Source: Candidatus Pacearchaeota archaeon (lineage in GTDB: Archaea; Nanoarchaeota; Nanoarchaeia; Pacearchaeales; GW2011-AR1). Taken from it: 64,000 nt of DNA. The translations under genes and the position numbers were made by a program. The stretch lies in NCBI GenBank assembly GCA_023228065.1, contig JALOBX010000001.1:124001-188000 (forward strand), read 5' to 3'. Of the stretch, positions 6,527 through 15,622 are shown one piece after another. Within the stretch, counting starts at the first letter, position 1. Each line of letters starts with the position of its first letter. The notes beneath the pieces were generated by a model. The model saw only the letters and a program-made list of their open reading frames with translations. It ran no database searches and was not told the DNA's origin.

Positions 6527-8977
6527 ATGAAACTAGAATTTATCCCGATAGATTATGACTATTTTGACTTTGAAGGCAGGAACTATGCAAAGATAATTGG
6601 AAGAGATTCTAAGGGAAAAAGAGTATGCATAATTGATTCCTGTGATGTATATTTTTGGGCTATTTTGAAGGAAAAAACAAGCGAAAAAGAAATAAAAAAA
6701 CTGCAGGAAAAAATAGAAAAAATACACTTAGATGTAAAAGGTAGAAAAACAAAAGTTGAGAAGACAGAAGTTTATGAAAAGAATTTTCTAGGAAAAAAAG
6801 TAAAGGCAATAAAAATTTTTGCAACAAATTACAAAGATTTGCATGATGTTGCAGACCAATTAGGAATGCCTGAAATAGAAAAAAGAAGAGGTTATGATTT
6901 AGGTTTTATAAGCCACTATATAATTGAAAAAAAATTAAATCCTCTTTGCTGGTATGAAATCTCCGGAGATATTTTAACAACAAAATTTGGGATAAATAAT
7001 TTAGATGTTGATTTATGCATAAAAGTAGATTCAATAACACCTATTAAAAAAGAAAATTTCGTGCCTAAAGTTCTTGCATTTGATATAGAATGTGACGAGT
7101 TTAGAATAGGTGAAGGAGAAATTTTAATGGTTTCATTTGTTTCTGATAATTTTAAGAAAGTTATCACCTGGAAAAAGCATAAAGAACTTCCAAATGTCGA
7201 ATATGTAAAAGATGAAAAAGAATTAATTGAAAAATTTGTAGAAATAATAAAAAAGATTTCTCCGGATTTTCTCACAGGTTATTTTTCAGATGGATTTGAT
7301 CTTCCATATCTAAAAGCAAGAGCAGTGAAACATGGCGTTAAATTAGATATTGGACTAGATGGAAGCCAGTTAAAATTTTCAAGGGGAGTAATGACTACTG
7401 CAAAAGTAGATGGGATTGTTCATATAGACTTATTACGTTTTATTCAGACTGCTTATTCCCAATATCTTGCATCTGAAACTCTTTCACTAAATGAAATTGC
7501 ACATGAATTTCTTGGAGAAGGAAAAAAAGAACATGAACACAAACACTCTTCAAAAATAAGCGGTGATGAATGGGAAAAATATTTTGAATACAATCTGCAA
7601 GATTCTTTGCTGACATATAAAATATTTGAAAAGATTTGGCCAGATTTAATGGAGTTTACTAAGATTATGCATGAACCTGTTTTTGATATTTCAAGAAACG
7701 GGATGTCTAGAAATGTTGAAGATTATATTCTCCATAACTTAAATAAATTTGATGAAATTCCAGAGAAGCGTCCTTCTTATGATGAAATCGGAGAAAGAAA
7801 AAGGAGAGAAAAATATGAAGGAGCTTTTGTATTCGAACCAAAAGCAGGATTGTATGAAAATCTTTCTATCTTTGATTTTACCAGCAGTTATGGAAGTGTA
7901 ATTGTAACTTATAATTTATCAAAATCAACATTTCTTGAAAAACCAGAAAGAGAATCTAATAACATAGAAATTTCTGGAGAAAGGGTTTATTTCTCAAAGA
8001 AACCTGGTTTTTTTCCAGAGATGTTAAAGGAGATTATAGAAAAAAGGAGACAATACAAAAAAGAATTAAAATCGAATGCAAATAAAGAAGAACTAGGAAT
8101 TAAAAAAGCAAGGAGCAATGCATTCAAGCTTTTAGCAAATGCAAGTTATGGTTATCTTGGATTTTTTGGAGCAAGATATTATTGCGAAGAGGCTGCAGCA
8201 GCAACAGCAGCATTTGCAAGACAGGCAATAAAAGATGCTATCGAAAAAACAAACAAGGCAGGATTTTCTGTTATTTATGCTGACACAGATGGTTTTGCAT
8301 TTACATTAAATAAAAATTCAAAAGAAAAAACTCTTCAATTTCTTAAGAAATTAAATTCAGAACTTCCGGGAATAATGGAACTTGAATTGGAAGAATTTTA
8401 CAAAAGAGGACTTTGGGTTACAACAAGAACAGGCGAGGTTGGAGCAAAGAAAAAATATGCTCTGATAAATGAAGATAACAAATTAAAAATTAGGGGATTT
8501 GAAACAGTAAGAAGAGACTGGTGTCCATTAGCAAGAGAGATGCAGAATAATGTTTTGTTGATGATATTAAAAGAAGGAAATGAAGTAAAATCCTTAGAGT
8601 ATATTAAAAAAATTGTTAAAGAAGTTAAGGAAAGAAAAATTGATTTAAAAAAAATGATAGTAAGAACGAAGCTAAAAAAACCATTAGACGAATATAAATC
8701 AATTACTCCTCATGTAGTTGCTGCTAGGAAGATGATTGAGAAAGGAAAACCAATAGATGCAGATAGTTTAATAGAATATTATATTTCTGAAACTGCAGAA
8801 AAGAAAAAATTAATTAGAGATAAGGTAAAATTAATTGATGAACCTGGAGAATATAATATTGAGTATTATCTAAAAAATCAAATTCTTCCAGCCGTTGAAA
8901 ATATAATGCAAGTATTTAATGTAGATATAAATTCAATTGTTGAAAGTAAAAAACAAAAAACATTGGGAGATTTTTAA
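6527..8977 (+). CDS. polB: Family B DNA polymerase
   Basis: 816-aa replicative-type polymerase. The proofreading exonuclease is intact: Exo I LAFDIECDEF, Exo II GYFSDGFDLPYL, Exo III YNLQDSLLT. Polymerase motifs depart from consensus but keep both metal-binding aspartates: motif A is FDFTSSYGSVI (consensus D-x-x-S-L-Y-P-S), motif B is KLLANASYGYLGF, motif C is YADTDG (consensus Y-x-D-T-D-S). The C-terminus ends QKTLGDF, resembling a PCNA-interacting peptide. A TATA-like TAATTTAAATATT lies about 27 bp upstream. The last four bases overlap the convergent corA. Confidence 0.96.
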   Translation: MKLEFIPIDYDYFDFEGRNYAKIIGRDSKGKRVCIIDSCDVYFWAILKEKTSEKEIKKLQEKIEKIHLDVKGRKTKVEKTEVYEKNFLGKKVKAIKIFATNYKDLHDVADQLGMPEIEKRRGYDLGFISHYIIEKKLNPLCWYEISGDILTTKFGINNLDVDLCIKVDSITPIKKENFVPKVLAFDIECDEFRIGEGEILMVSFVSDNFKKVITWKKHKELPNVEYVKDEKELIEKFVEIIKKISPDFLTGYFSDGFDLPYLKARAVKHGVKLDIGLDGSQLKFSRGVMTTAKVDGIVHIDLLRFIQTAYSQYLASETLSLNEIAHEFLGEGKKEHEHKHSSKISGDEWEKYFEYNLQDSLLTYKIFEKIWPDLMEFTKIMHEPVFDISRNGMSRNVEDYILHNLNKFDEIPEKRPSYDEIGERKRREKYEGAFVFEPKAGLYENLSIFDFTSSYGSVIVTYNLSKSTFLEKPERESNNIEISGERVYFSKKPGFFPEMLKEIIEKRRQYKKELKSNANKEELGIKKARSNAFKLLANASYGYLGFFGARYYCEEAAAATAAFARQAIKDAIEKTNKAGFSVIYADTDGFAFTLNKNSKEKTLQFLKKLNSELPGIMELELEEFYKRGLWVTTRTGEVGAKKKYALINEDNKLKIRGFETVRRDWCPLAREMQNNVLLMILKEGNEVKSLEYIKKIVKEVKERKIDLKKMIVRTKLKKPLDEYKSITPHVVAARKMIEKGKPIDADSLIEYYISETAEKKKLIRDKVKLIDEPGEYNIEYYLKNQILPAVENIMQVFNVDINSIVESKKQKTLGDF

Positions 8978-9888
8978 ATAAGTTTATTTTTTTTAAATAC
9001 AAAAAAGATAATTCCCCAGATAAGTAAGGTTACTCCTGTAAGAAAAAAGAATATCCCTTTTATATCTTGAAAAGGAAGGATTATATTCATACCATAAATA
9101 CTAGAAATAACTGCGGGGATAGTAAGAAAAATAGTAAAAATTGTTAGAATGGTTATTATTCTGTTTAAATTATTTGTTAAGGTAGTAGAATAATAATTTC
9201 TCATATTAGAAATAGTTTTTAGTGCAACCTTACAGGTATTAAAAGTCTGGTTCAAATCAACAACTAAATCTTCGATAGATTCTTTTTCATTTTCACTAAA
9301 TTTTAGACTCTTTATTTTTAAAATTTGATTATATATATCAATAAGAGGCGAAAAACTAAAAAGATAATCATTAAACATATCTTCCTGAAGAACTAAATCA
9401 AGAATATCACTTTCTTTTAGTTTTTTAATATTTTTTTTGTCTCTTTTAACCTCTTTTAGAATTCTCCTTACATTAAGATTAAAACTTCTAAAAACATAAA
9501 AAAGAATTTGTAATAAGCAGTTTAATTTTCTCTTTGTAATAAATTGTTTTGAATTAAAAAGCTCATTAAAGAGTTCTAAATTTTCATAACTAATTGTGAT
9601 AAGGTTATTTTTAGTAATAATCAATAAAAAAGAAGAAGTAGATTCATTTTCGATTTTAGAAGTGGGGACTCTAAGAAAAATGTAGATATTTTTCTCCTCT
9701 TCTTCTATTCTAGGTATTTCATATAAGTCAAGTCCATCCATTAAAAGAGTTCTATCAAGATTAAACTTATCAATAAGAAAATCTATTTCCTCACTTTCTG
9801 GATTGATTACTTTCACCCAAGAATCACTGGAAAATCTATTCAGTTTTACCAATTTTTCTTTTCCCCCGCCAGAATAATATTCTATCAT
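8974..9888 (-). CDS. corA: CorA-family divalent cation transporter
   Basis: About 304 aa from the ATG at 9888. A soluble N-terminal domain is followed by a long helix region and two C-terminal transmembrane helices, with the family signature YGMNI at the end of the first and a basic tail after the second. CorA proteins form pentameric Mg2+ (or Co2+/Ni2+) channels. The longer TTG-started version (to 9987) overlaps the neighbour's promoter; the TTTTTTAAAAAAC box at about 9917-9928 fits a leaderless start at 9888. Confidence 0.9.
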   Translation of the reverse strand: MIEYYSGGGKEKLVKLNRFSSDSWVKVINPESEEIDFLIDKFNLDRTLLMDGLDLYEIPRIEEEEKNIYIFLRVPTSKIENESTSSFLLIITKNNLITISYENLELFNELFNSKQFITKRKLNCLLQILFYVFRSFNLNVRRILKEVKRDKKNIKKLKESDILDLVLQEDMFNDYLFSFSPLIDIYNQILKIKSLKFSENEKESIEDLVVDLNQTFNTCKVALKTISNMRNYYSTTLTNNLNRIITILTIFTIFLTIPAVISSIYGMNIILPFQDIKGIFFFLTGVTLLIWGIIFFVFKKNKLI

Positions 9889-9965
9889 TTGAAATAAAAA
9901 GTATTCTTGTTTAAAAATGTTTTTTAAAAAACTTAATTTTATATATCTAGTCACGATGTAAATAT

Positions 9966-10925
9966 ATGAGAAAAAATTATGAACCAAAACCGCTTTTTCT
10001 TGAAAGAATGAAAGAACTTCTTGGAAAAGATTTGCAAGATTACTTAGATAGTTTAAAACAAGAACCTGTCCGTTCTATAAGATGCAACACATTAAAGATA
10101 GGTCCAAGAGAATTAAAAGAAAGGTTGGAAAATAAAGGCTGGAAAATAAAAATTCCATTTAAGGATTTCCCAGAAATTATTATTGTTGAAAATGAGTTAC
10201 AGCCTGGAGAGCTGGGGAGAGCTTTGGAACATTTGCTGGGATATTATTACATTCAGGAAATTGCAAGCATGCTTCCTGTTCTTGTTTTAAACCCAAAAGA
10301 AGATGAAAGAATTTTAGATTTGTGTGCTAGTCCTGGAAGCAAGACAACGCAAATTGCAGCAAGGATGAATAATTCAGGATTATTAATTGCAAATGAAGTT
10401 AAGATTGGGAGGATAAAAATTCTCGCGTCTAATATGGAAAGATGCGGGGTAATGAATGCAATTACAACAAGAAGAGATGGGATTGCTTTGTGTAAAAGGT
10501 TTAAGCAAGAAAATATCTTTTTTGATAAGATTCTATTAGATGCTCCTTGTTCAGGAGAAGGGACAATACAGAGCACTTCTAAAACATTAGAGATGTGGAA
10601 CATAAAAACAATCGAAAATCTCTCAAAGTTGCAAAAAGCATTGATTGCATCAGCAATAGAAATTCTTAAGCTAAATGGGGAACTTGTTTATAGTACATGC
10701 ACTCATGCTCCAGAAGAAAATGAAGAAGTGATTGATTTTGCATTAAAAAATTTTAAAATAAAAGTAGAAAAGATAAATCTCCCGCTGAATACTAAACCAG
10801 GAATAACAAAATTTATGGAAAAAGAATATTTGGAAGATGTTAAGCTTTCTTGCAGAGTTTATCCCCACATTGCAAAGACAGAAGGATTTTATATTGCGAA
10901 AATAAAAAAGATAAAAGAAAAATGA
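9966..10925 (+). CDS. NOL1/NOP2/sun-family RNA cytosine-5 methyltransferase
   Basis: 319 aa. Seen: N-terminal RNA-recognition segment (VRSIRCNTLK), SAM motif ILDLCASPGSKTTQ, motif IV DAPCSGEG and motif VI YSTCTHAPEENE. The two cysteines of motifs IV and VI are the release and nucleophile pair of m5C methyltransferases acting on tRNA or rRNA. It heads a four-gene operon with stop/start overlaps; the third gene has the PUA-type domain that in other lineages can be fused to this enzyme. TTTATATATCT at about 9938-9948 gives a leaderless start. Confidence 0.94.
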   Translation: MRKNYEPKPLFLERMKELLGKDLQDYLDSLKQEPVRSIRCNTLKIGPRELKERLENKGWKIKIPFKDFPEIIIVENELQPGELGRALEHLLGYYYIQEIASMLPVLVLNPKEDERILDLCASPGSKTTQIAARMNNSGLLIANEVKIGRIKILASNMERCGVMNAITTRRDGIALCKRFKQENIFFDKILLDAPCSGEGTIQSTSKTLEMWNIKTIENLSKLQKALIASAIEILKLNGELVYSTCTHAPEENEEVIDFALKNFKIKVEKINLPLNTKPGITKFMEKEYLEDVKLSCRVYPHIAKTEGFYIAKIKKIKEK

Positions 10926-11188
10926 ACAAACAAAAAATAAAAAAATGGATCTATAGAATCTTGAAAATAGTTTGGGCTTTAATTGGAATTCTACTTGCAA
11001 TAATAACAATCTTTATGTTGGTTAGAATGACTTCTTTCCAAGATTCTGGATTTTCTGGAGTTGTAGGAGCAATTGCACTTGCTGTATTAACCGCAGCAAT
11101 GATTTATATTTTCATAGGATATATTATCATAACAATCCTATTCTTGTTTATTAAATGGCTGATAAAAAGGATAAGGAGGAAAAAGTGA
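10922..11188 (+). CDS. Two-helix membrane protein in the NOL1-PUA-MetAP operon
   Basis: 88 aa from the ATG at 10922, which overlaps the previous stop (ATGA). Two transmembrane helices near residues 17-37 and 52-80 are framed by strongly basic ends (MNKQKIKKW and IKRIRRKK). The longer ORF from 10850 would need a TTG start within the methyltransferase gene and is rejected. Function unknown; translational coupling to RNA-modifying neighbours does not by itself show a shared role. Confidence 0.65.
   Translation: MNKQKIKKWIYRILKIVWALIGILLAIITIFMLVRMTSFQDSGFSGVVGAIALAVLTAAMIYIFIGYIIITILFLFIKWLIKRIRRKK
11173..11179 (+). promoter_or_regulatory. Shine-Dalgarno that fixes a GTG start
   Basis: AAGGAGG lies five bases before GTG at 11185, whose last two bases belong to the TGA stop of the upstream gene (GTGA). 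This favours 11185 over the ATG at 11155 for the PUA-domain gene. Confidence 0.6.
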
Positions 11189-11733
11189 TTCCATTCAAAA
11201 TTCTTAATCAGCAGGAAAAAGAGAAATTTATAAGAAAATTAGATGAACAATTTGGAATAAAAGAAATTCCCTGGAAAATTGCAAGATTAGGAAAAGAAAG
11301 AATCATTATTTTTTCAGGAAATATTTCAGACAAGGAATTGCAGATTATTGATATGTTTGGGAGAATAGAAGGAATTGGATTATATTTTGCAAAAATAGAT
11401 GAACATACAGGAGATATTAGATTAAGTATTGAAGGAAGTCAATTACTGCAAAATCAAATTAAAAAAAATATCTTTGAATTAGATGAAAAGCAAGCAGAAC
11501 AATGGATGATGGGGCAGGAATTAAATATTACCACCGGAAAAAAAGGATTCTTTATTATGAAGTTCAAAAATGACTTTTTAGGGACAGGAAAAATATCTGA
11601 AAGCAAGATTTCTAATTTTGTCCCCAAACCCAGAAGACTTAAATATAAGGAAGAAAAGATAGAATTACCAATGGAATATAATCCTGGGCTTCACAAGTAT
11701 GAACCAAGATTACCATTAAAAAAATTAAAATGA
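11185..11733 (+). CDS. PUA-domain RNA-binding protein (NOL1-associated, COG3270-like)
   Basis: 182 aa from the GTG at 11185; 192 aa if the ATG at 11155 is used. The C-terminal third contains the PUA-type run FLGTGKISESKISNFVPKPRR; the N-terminal part resembles small NOL1/NOP2-associated ribosome-biogenesis proteins. PUA domains bind structured RNA and often guide rRNA or tRNA modification. Position two genes after the NOL1-family methyltransferase, with overlapping ORFs, makes it a likely RNA-binding partner; that is inference from context. It overlaps map by four bases (ATGA). Confidence 0.7.
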   Translation: MIPFKILNQQEKEKFIRKLDEQFGIKEIPWKIARLGKERIIIFSGNISDKELQIIDMFGRIEGIGLYFAKIDEHTGDIRLSIEGSQLLQNQIKKNIFELDEKQAEQWMMGQELNITTGKKGFFIMKFKNDFLGTGKISESKISNFVPKPRRLKYKEEKIELPMEYNPGLHKYEPRLPLKKLK

Positions 11734-12617
11734 CACCAAAACAAAAAGAAAAAATACTCAAGGCAGGAGAGATTGCAAAGAAAGTAAAAGAATATGCAAA
11801 TACAATTGCAAAAAAAGGAACTCCTCTTCTTGAAATTGCAGAAAAAATTGAATCAAAAATAATTGAACTCGGAGGAAAACCTGCATTTCCGACAAATCTT
11901 TCAATAAATGAAATCGCTGCTCATTATACTCCTTCTTACAATGATGAAACACAAGCTCATGGATTGTTAAAAATTGATTTGGGAGTTCATGTTGATGGGT
12001 GGATTGCAGACACTGCTTTTTCAGTTGATTTAGAAAATAGTGTAGAAAATAAAAAATTAATAGAAGCAAGCAAAAATGGATTAAAAAGTGGAATAAAAAA
12101 AATTGAAGAAAAAGCTTCTCTTGGTGAGATTGGAAAAGCAATCCAGGAAGCAATCGAATCAGAAGGATTTTCTCCAATAATTAATCTCACAGGACATGAG
12201 ATGAATGAATATGAACTTCATGCAGGACTTGCAATTCTAAATATTAAAACTAACAAAACAGAAAAATTACCAAAAGGATTGTATGCAATAGAACCCTTTG
12301 CAACATCGGGAAGCGGAAAAGTTTACGAAGGAAAACCTTCGGGAATTTATATTCTAATTAATGATGAAAAAAATATTAGAAGCCCAGAAGCAAGAAATGT
12401 TTTAAATTTTATTTTTGAGGAATATAGAACTCTTCCTTTCTGTTCGAGATGGATTGTAAAAAAATTTGGAGTTAAATCATTATTTGCATTAAAACAATTG
12501 GAAGAAAATGAAATCATCCATCACTATCCACAATTAATTGAAAGTTCAAAAGCAAAAGTTAGTCAGGCAGAAAATACAATTTTAATTGATGATGAAGTTA
12601 TTGTGACTAGTGAATAA
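11730..12617 (+). CDS. map: Methionine aminopeptidase, type II
   Basis: 295-aa dinuclear metallopeptidase that removes N-terminal Met from nascent proteins. Metal ligands and active-site residues are visible: His in AAHYTPSYNDE, the aspartates in LLKIDLGVHVDGWIADTA, His in LTGHEMNEYELHAG, Glu in AIEPFAT, and a Glu in the C-terminal strand (DDEVIVTSE). The insert with FEEYRTLPFCSRWI corresponds to the helical subdomain of type II enzymes. Translation is probably coupled to the PUA gene. The stop abuts the remains of a small gene on the other strand. Confidence 0.96.
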   Translation: MTPKQKEKILKAGEIAKKVKEYANTIAKKGTPLLEIAEKIESKIIELGGKPAFPTNLSINEIAAHYTPSYNDETQAHGLLKIDLGVHVDGWIADTAFSVDLENSVENKKLIEASKNGLKSGIKKIEEKASLGEIGKAIQEAIESEGFSPIINLTGHEMNEYELHAGLAILNIKTNKTEKLPKGLYAIEPFATSGSGKVYEGKPSGIYILINDEKNIRSPEARNVLNFIFEEYRTLPFCSRWIVKKFGVKSLFALKQLEENEIIHHYPQLIESSKAKVSQAENTILIDDEVIVTSE

Positions 12618-12817
12618 TTACTTATTTTTAAAATAATTATTGTGTTCTTTTAATTGTTTAGCCAAATCTTCATCACACAAACCTTGAGTAATGTTACCCT
12701 CATATTTTTTATTAGATTATTATATCTTTCAGGATTATCTTTTTCTCCGAACATATTCCCATATTCATCTTTTATCTTTTTGCATACTGCACACATCCAT
12801 AAAAGTTTTTCTGTCAT
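12618..12817 (-). pseudogene. Frameshifted small CxxC-domain gene downstream of cdc48
   Basis: The ATG at 12817 follows the cdc48 stop by one base. The first 38 codons read MTEKLLWMCAVCKKIKDEYG..., resembling the small C-x2-C...G-x-C domain found at the ends of PAS-type signalling proteins. In an A6 run on the coding strand the frame then leaves the homologous continuation: frame 0 stops after another 21 codons, while a +1 base would give KYEGNITQGLCDEDLAKQLKEH and run to the TAA at 12618-12620. One missing A therefore explains the break. Real frameshift, slippage-dependent expression and sequencing error are all possible. Confidence 0.65.
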
Positions 12818-12818
12818 T

Positions 12819-15119
12819 TTATCCTAAATAAGAATTGTCTACTGGAAGAGCTGCCTTTGCAGACTTCAAATAAGTTTCTTCTATTTTCTTATATAAATCA
12901 ATAGTGGACTTATTCACGCTTGGTTTTATCTTTTTGAGCGCTTCTGTAAAATGTGTTTTAGTAACTTGTTTAGCATTCATATCTTCTCTTAATGCAAAAT
13001 ATGCAGCTTCTCTTGCAACAGCTTCCAAATCAGCCCCTGTATATCCGTCTGTTTGTTTAGCAATTTCTTTTAAATTTATTTCTTTATCAAGAGGCATTTT
13101 CTTTGTGTGAATATTTAGAATTTGTAATCTCCCAGATTCATCTGGAGCATTCACAAGTAATATTTTATCAAATCTGCCTGGTCTTAGCAAAGCAGTATCT
13201 AACATATCAGGACGATTAGTAGCACCAATTACAATAACACTTTTCAAGTCTTCCAAACCATCCATTTCTGCAAGCAATTGATTCAAAACTCTTTCAGTAA
13301 CTTTTGTTCCTGTTTCTTGTCCTCTCCTTCCTGCAAGTGAATCAATTTCATCAAAGAAAATAACACAAGGTGCAACTTGTCTTGCTCTCTCAAATATTTT
13401 TCTCATTCCTTCTTCTGATTTACCAACCCACATGCTTAACAATGAAGGTCCTTTAACTTGTATAAAATTTGCTTCTGTTTCTTTTGCAACAGCTTTTGCT
13501 AAAAGTGTTTTTCCTGTTCCAGGAGGTCCGTAAAGCAAAACTCCTTTTGATGCTTTTATTCCAAGTCTTTCAAAACTTTCTGGGTGTTCCATAGGCCATT
13601 CAACAGCTTCTCTTAATTCTTGCTTAACACCATCAACTCCCCCAACAGAATTCCAATCAACATTTGGAGTTTCAACAAGAACTTCTCTCATAGCACTTGG
13701 ACGAACAGTCTTTAAAGCATCAATAAAATCATCTTGTTTAACAATTAATTTTTCTAAAATTTCTTGAGGAATTTTTTCATCAGCATCTAGTTTCATTTGA
13801 GGAAGTAATTTTCTTAATACGATAATTGCAGCTTCTTTTGTCAAAGATTCCAAATCAGCACCGACAAATCCGTGAGTGATTGCAGAAACTTCTTCAAGAT
13901 TTACTTTTTTGTCTAACGGCATATTTCTTGTATGAATTTTCAAAACCTGAAGTCTTCCTTCTTTTCCAGGAACAGAAATTTCTAATTCTCTGTCAAATCT
14001 CCCAGGACGTCTTAATGCTGCATCAATTGCATTTGGTCTGTTTGTAGCTCCAATAACAACAACTTTTCCTCTGCTTTTCAATCCGTCCATCATTGTCAGC
14101 AATTGTGAAACAACTCTTCTCTCAACTTCTCCCTGAACTTCTTCTCTCTTAGGAGCGATTGCATCAATCTCATCAATAAAAATAATTGCTGGTGCTGTTT
14201 TTTCTGCTTCTTCAAAAATATCTCTAATTTTCTTTTCAGATTCTCCGTAAAATTTAGACATTATTTCTGGTCCATTAAGTAGAATAAAATTTGCATCAGA
14301 TTCATTTGCAACTGCTTTTGCTAAAAGAGTTTTTCCTGTTCCAGGAGGTCCATGCAATAAAATTCCTTTTGGCGGTTCTATTCCTAATCTCTCAAATATT
14401 TCTGGATGTTTTAAAGGGATTTCTACAAGCTCTCTTATTTTTTTTATTTCTTCTCCTAACCCACCAATATCTTCGTAAGTTATTTCCGGTATCTTTTCGT
14501 CGCTGATATCAACAGCCTTGGGACTTAATGTAACTTCTGTATTTTCTGTTATTATAACTGGCTGATTTGGATTAGTTGAAACAATTACAAATTTAATTTG
14601 TGTAACTCCTCCCCCAATTCCTCCAAAACCCATTCCTCCAAGAATATCTCCAAGATTTCCAAATATGTCATCCATATCTCCTAATTCTTCTGACATCAAA
14701 TCTCTTCTTCTTTGAACTCCTCCAAGAACAACAATATCTCCCTTGAAAATTGCTCTTCCTAAAAGCCCTTGTCTTAAACTATCTGGATTTGCTTGAACCA
14801 TGATATTTTTTTGTGCAGGAGCAATTACAACTTTCTTAGCTTCTTTAATATCTGCTTTGTCGATACTTACAACATCTCCTATTCCTGTTCTCGCATTTTT
14901 TCTTAGAATTCCATCTATCCTTATGATTCCTTCTCCAACATCTGCAGGATAAGCTCTATCAACAATCGCAACCGTTTCTCTGTTCCCTTTTATAACAATA
15001 ACATCTCCTCTTCTAATGCCAAGTTCTCTCATTATTTCAGAATCAATTCTCGCGATACCTTTGTATGCATCATCTTGCATTGCTTCTACTACTTTAAGTT
15101 GAATTGGTTTTTTTGCCAT
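12819..15119 (-). CDS. cdc48: CDC48/VCP-type AAA+ ATPase
   Basis: 766-aa unfoldase. An N-terminal double-psi barrel/CDC48-N region (residues about 1-190) includes a Gly-rich linker near 155-170. D1 has Walker A GPPGTGKT and Walker [16 protein letters not shown]2 has a second GPPGTGKT and [15 protein letters not shown]. Pore-loop segments KFYGES (D1) and MWVGKS (D2) are present, as are arginine fingers in RRPGRFDRE and LRPGRFDKI. It extracts and unfolds proteins, in archaea often for the proteasome. The C-terminus (NSYLG) is not a classical HbYX. The start overlaps the upstream regulator stop (TAATG). Confidence 0.97.
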   Translation of the reverse strand: MAKKPIQLKVVEAMQDDAYKGIARIDSEIMRELGIRRGDVIVIKGNRETVAIVDRAYPADVGEGIIRIDGILRKNARTGIGDVVSIDKADIKEAKKVVIAPAQKNIMVQANPDSLRQGLLGRAIFKGDIVVLGGVQRRRDLMSEELGDMDDIFGNLGDILGGMGFGGIGGGVTQIKFVIVSTNPNQPVIITENTEVTLSPKAVDISDEKIPEITYEDIGGLGEEIKKIRELVEIPLKHPEIFERLGIEPPKGILLHGPPGTGKTLLAKAVANESDANFILLNGPEIMSKFYGESEKKIRDIFEEAEKTAPAIIFIDEIDAIAPKREEVQGEVERRVVSQLLTMMDGLKSRGKVVVIGATNRPNAIDAALRRPGRFDRELEISVPGKEGRLQVLKIHTRNMPLDKKVNLEEVSAITHGFVGADLESLTKEAAIIVLRKLLPQMKLDADEKIPQEILEKLIVKQDDFIDALKTVRPSAMREVLVETPNVDWNSVGGVDGVKQELREAVEWPMEHPESFERLGIKASKGVLLYGPPGTGKTLLAKAVAKETEANFIQVKGPSLLSMWVGKSEEGMRKIFERARQVAPCVIFFDEIDSLAGRRGQETGTKVTERVLNQLLAEMDGLEDLKSVIVIGATNRPDMLDTALLRPGRFDKILLVNAPDESGRLQILNIHTKKMPLDKEINLKEIAKQTDGYTGADLEAVAREAAYFALREDMNAKQVTKTHFTEALKKIKPSVNKSTIDLYKKIEETYLKSAKAALPVDNSYLG

Positions 15120-15475
15120 TATATTTCCTTTTCTTTTTGCTCGTTAAAATTTAAACTTAATTTCCCCATATCTTCAAAACATAATCTTACCATATCATTC
15201 ATAATTTTTTCCTGTTCTCTCATGAATGAGACTATTTCTTTAGGAATTGAAACAGCATAACTATTTCCAACAAGTCTCATCTTAACGTGAAATTCCTTGT
15301 TTTTTAAGTTTATGAATTTATGATATTCTTCTTCATCAGCAGGATGGATTATTTTTTCATTGCATTTTGGACAGATAATCGCCCTAAACAAAAATCCATT
15401 TTTAGCTATTTTAGCTTTCTGCATTTTTGTGTTGCATTTACTGCATAAAATTGTGTTGTCGAATATGTCTGTCAT
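15119..15475 (-). CDS. Zinc-ribbon protein with AbrB/SpoVT-like domain
   Basis: 118 aa. The N-terminal half has two Cys pairs (C-S-K-C and C-P-K-C), likely one zinc ribbon. The second half, RLVGNSYAVSIPKEIVSFM, matches the swapped-hairpin AbrB DNA-binding fold; a short acidic/basic tail follows. Its stop overlaps the cdc48 start, so it is the first gene of that operon. Since AbrB-type proteins commonly bind their own promoters, it may control cdc48; the palindromic elements upstream (15493-15572) are candidate targets. The function is inferred. Confidence 0.7.
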   Translation of the reverse strand: MTDIFDNTILCSKCNTKMQKAKIAKNGFLFRAIICPKCNEKIIHPADEEEYHKFINLKNKEFHVKMRLVGNSYAVSIPKEIVSFMREQEKIMNDMVRLCFEDMGKLSLNFNEQKEKEI

Positions 15476-15492
15476 TTTTTGTAATCATAAAA

Positions 15493-15521
15493 CCGCATCA
15501 ACATCATGAATGAAGACGCGG
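15493..15521. promoter_or_regulatory. Symmetric interrupted palindrome upstream of the cdc48 operon
   Basis: CCGC-a-TC-aa-CAT-catga-ATG-aa-GA-c-GCGG. Each half pairs with the other, leaving matched single and double mismatches. It starts 18 bp before the regulator start codon, in a patch more GC-rich than its surroundings. It could be an operator for a dimeric protein or a leader hairpin; nothing here distinguishes these. Confidence 0.5.
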
Positions 15522-15541
15522 CTGGTTGAAAGGGGGTATAG

Positions 15542-15572
15542 TTGTGTATTGTGTACACATCTTGTATACACA
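15542..15572. repeat. Clustered TTGTRTACAC repeats
   Basis: TTGTGTACAC (15549-15558) and TTGTATACAC (15562-15571) are direct repeats 13 bp apart, preceded by a partial copy TTGTGTATTG (15542-15551). The block is also bounded by TGTGTAT (15543-15549) and its complement ATACACA (15566-15572). Together with the palindrome nearer the gene it makes a compact candidate control region for the AbrB-cdc48 operon. Confidence 0.45.
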
Positions 15573-15622
15573 GAGAAGATATACTATTTAAATATTTCTA
15601 TAAATAATTATATATTAAAATT

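Noticed and set aside
9889..9987. N-terminal extension of CorA
   Set aside because: It requires a TTG within the coding region of the divergent methyltransferase and lacks protein-like conservation; the promoter fits 9888.
11758..12190. Open frames on the minus strand opposite map
   Set aside because: Their Leu/Phe-rich composition is the mirror of the Lys/Glu-rich codons of map; no start signal.
14291..14506. Hydrophobic plus-strand ORF opposite cdc48
   Set aside because: An antisense shadow of the AAA+ coding sequence.
15542..15572. CRISPR-like repeats
   Set aside because: Only three short, imperfect, closely spaced units without spacers; better explained as operator sites. No CRISPR array or cas gene is visible anywhere in the window.
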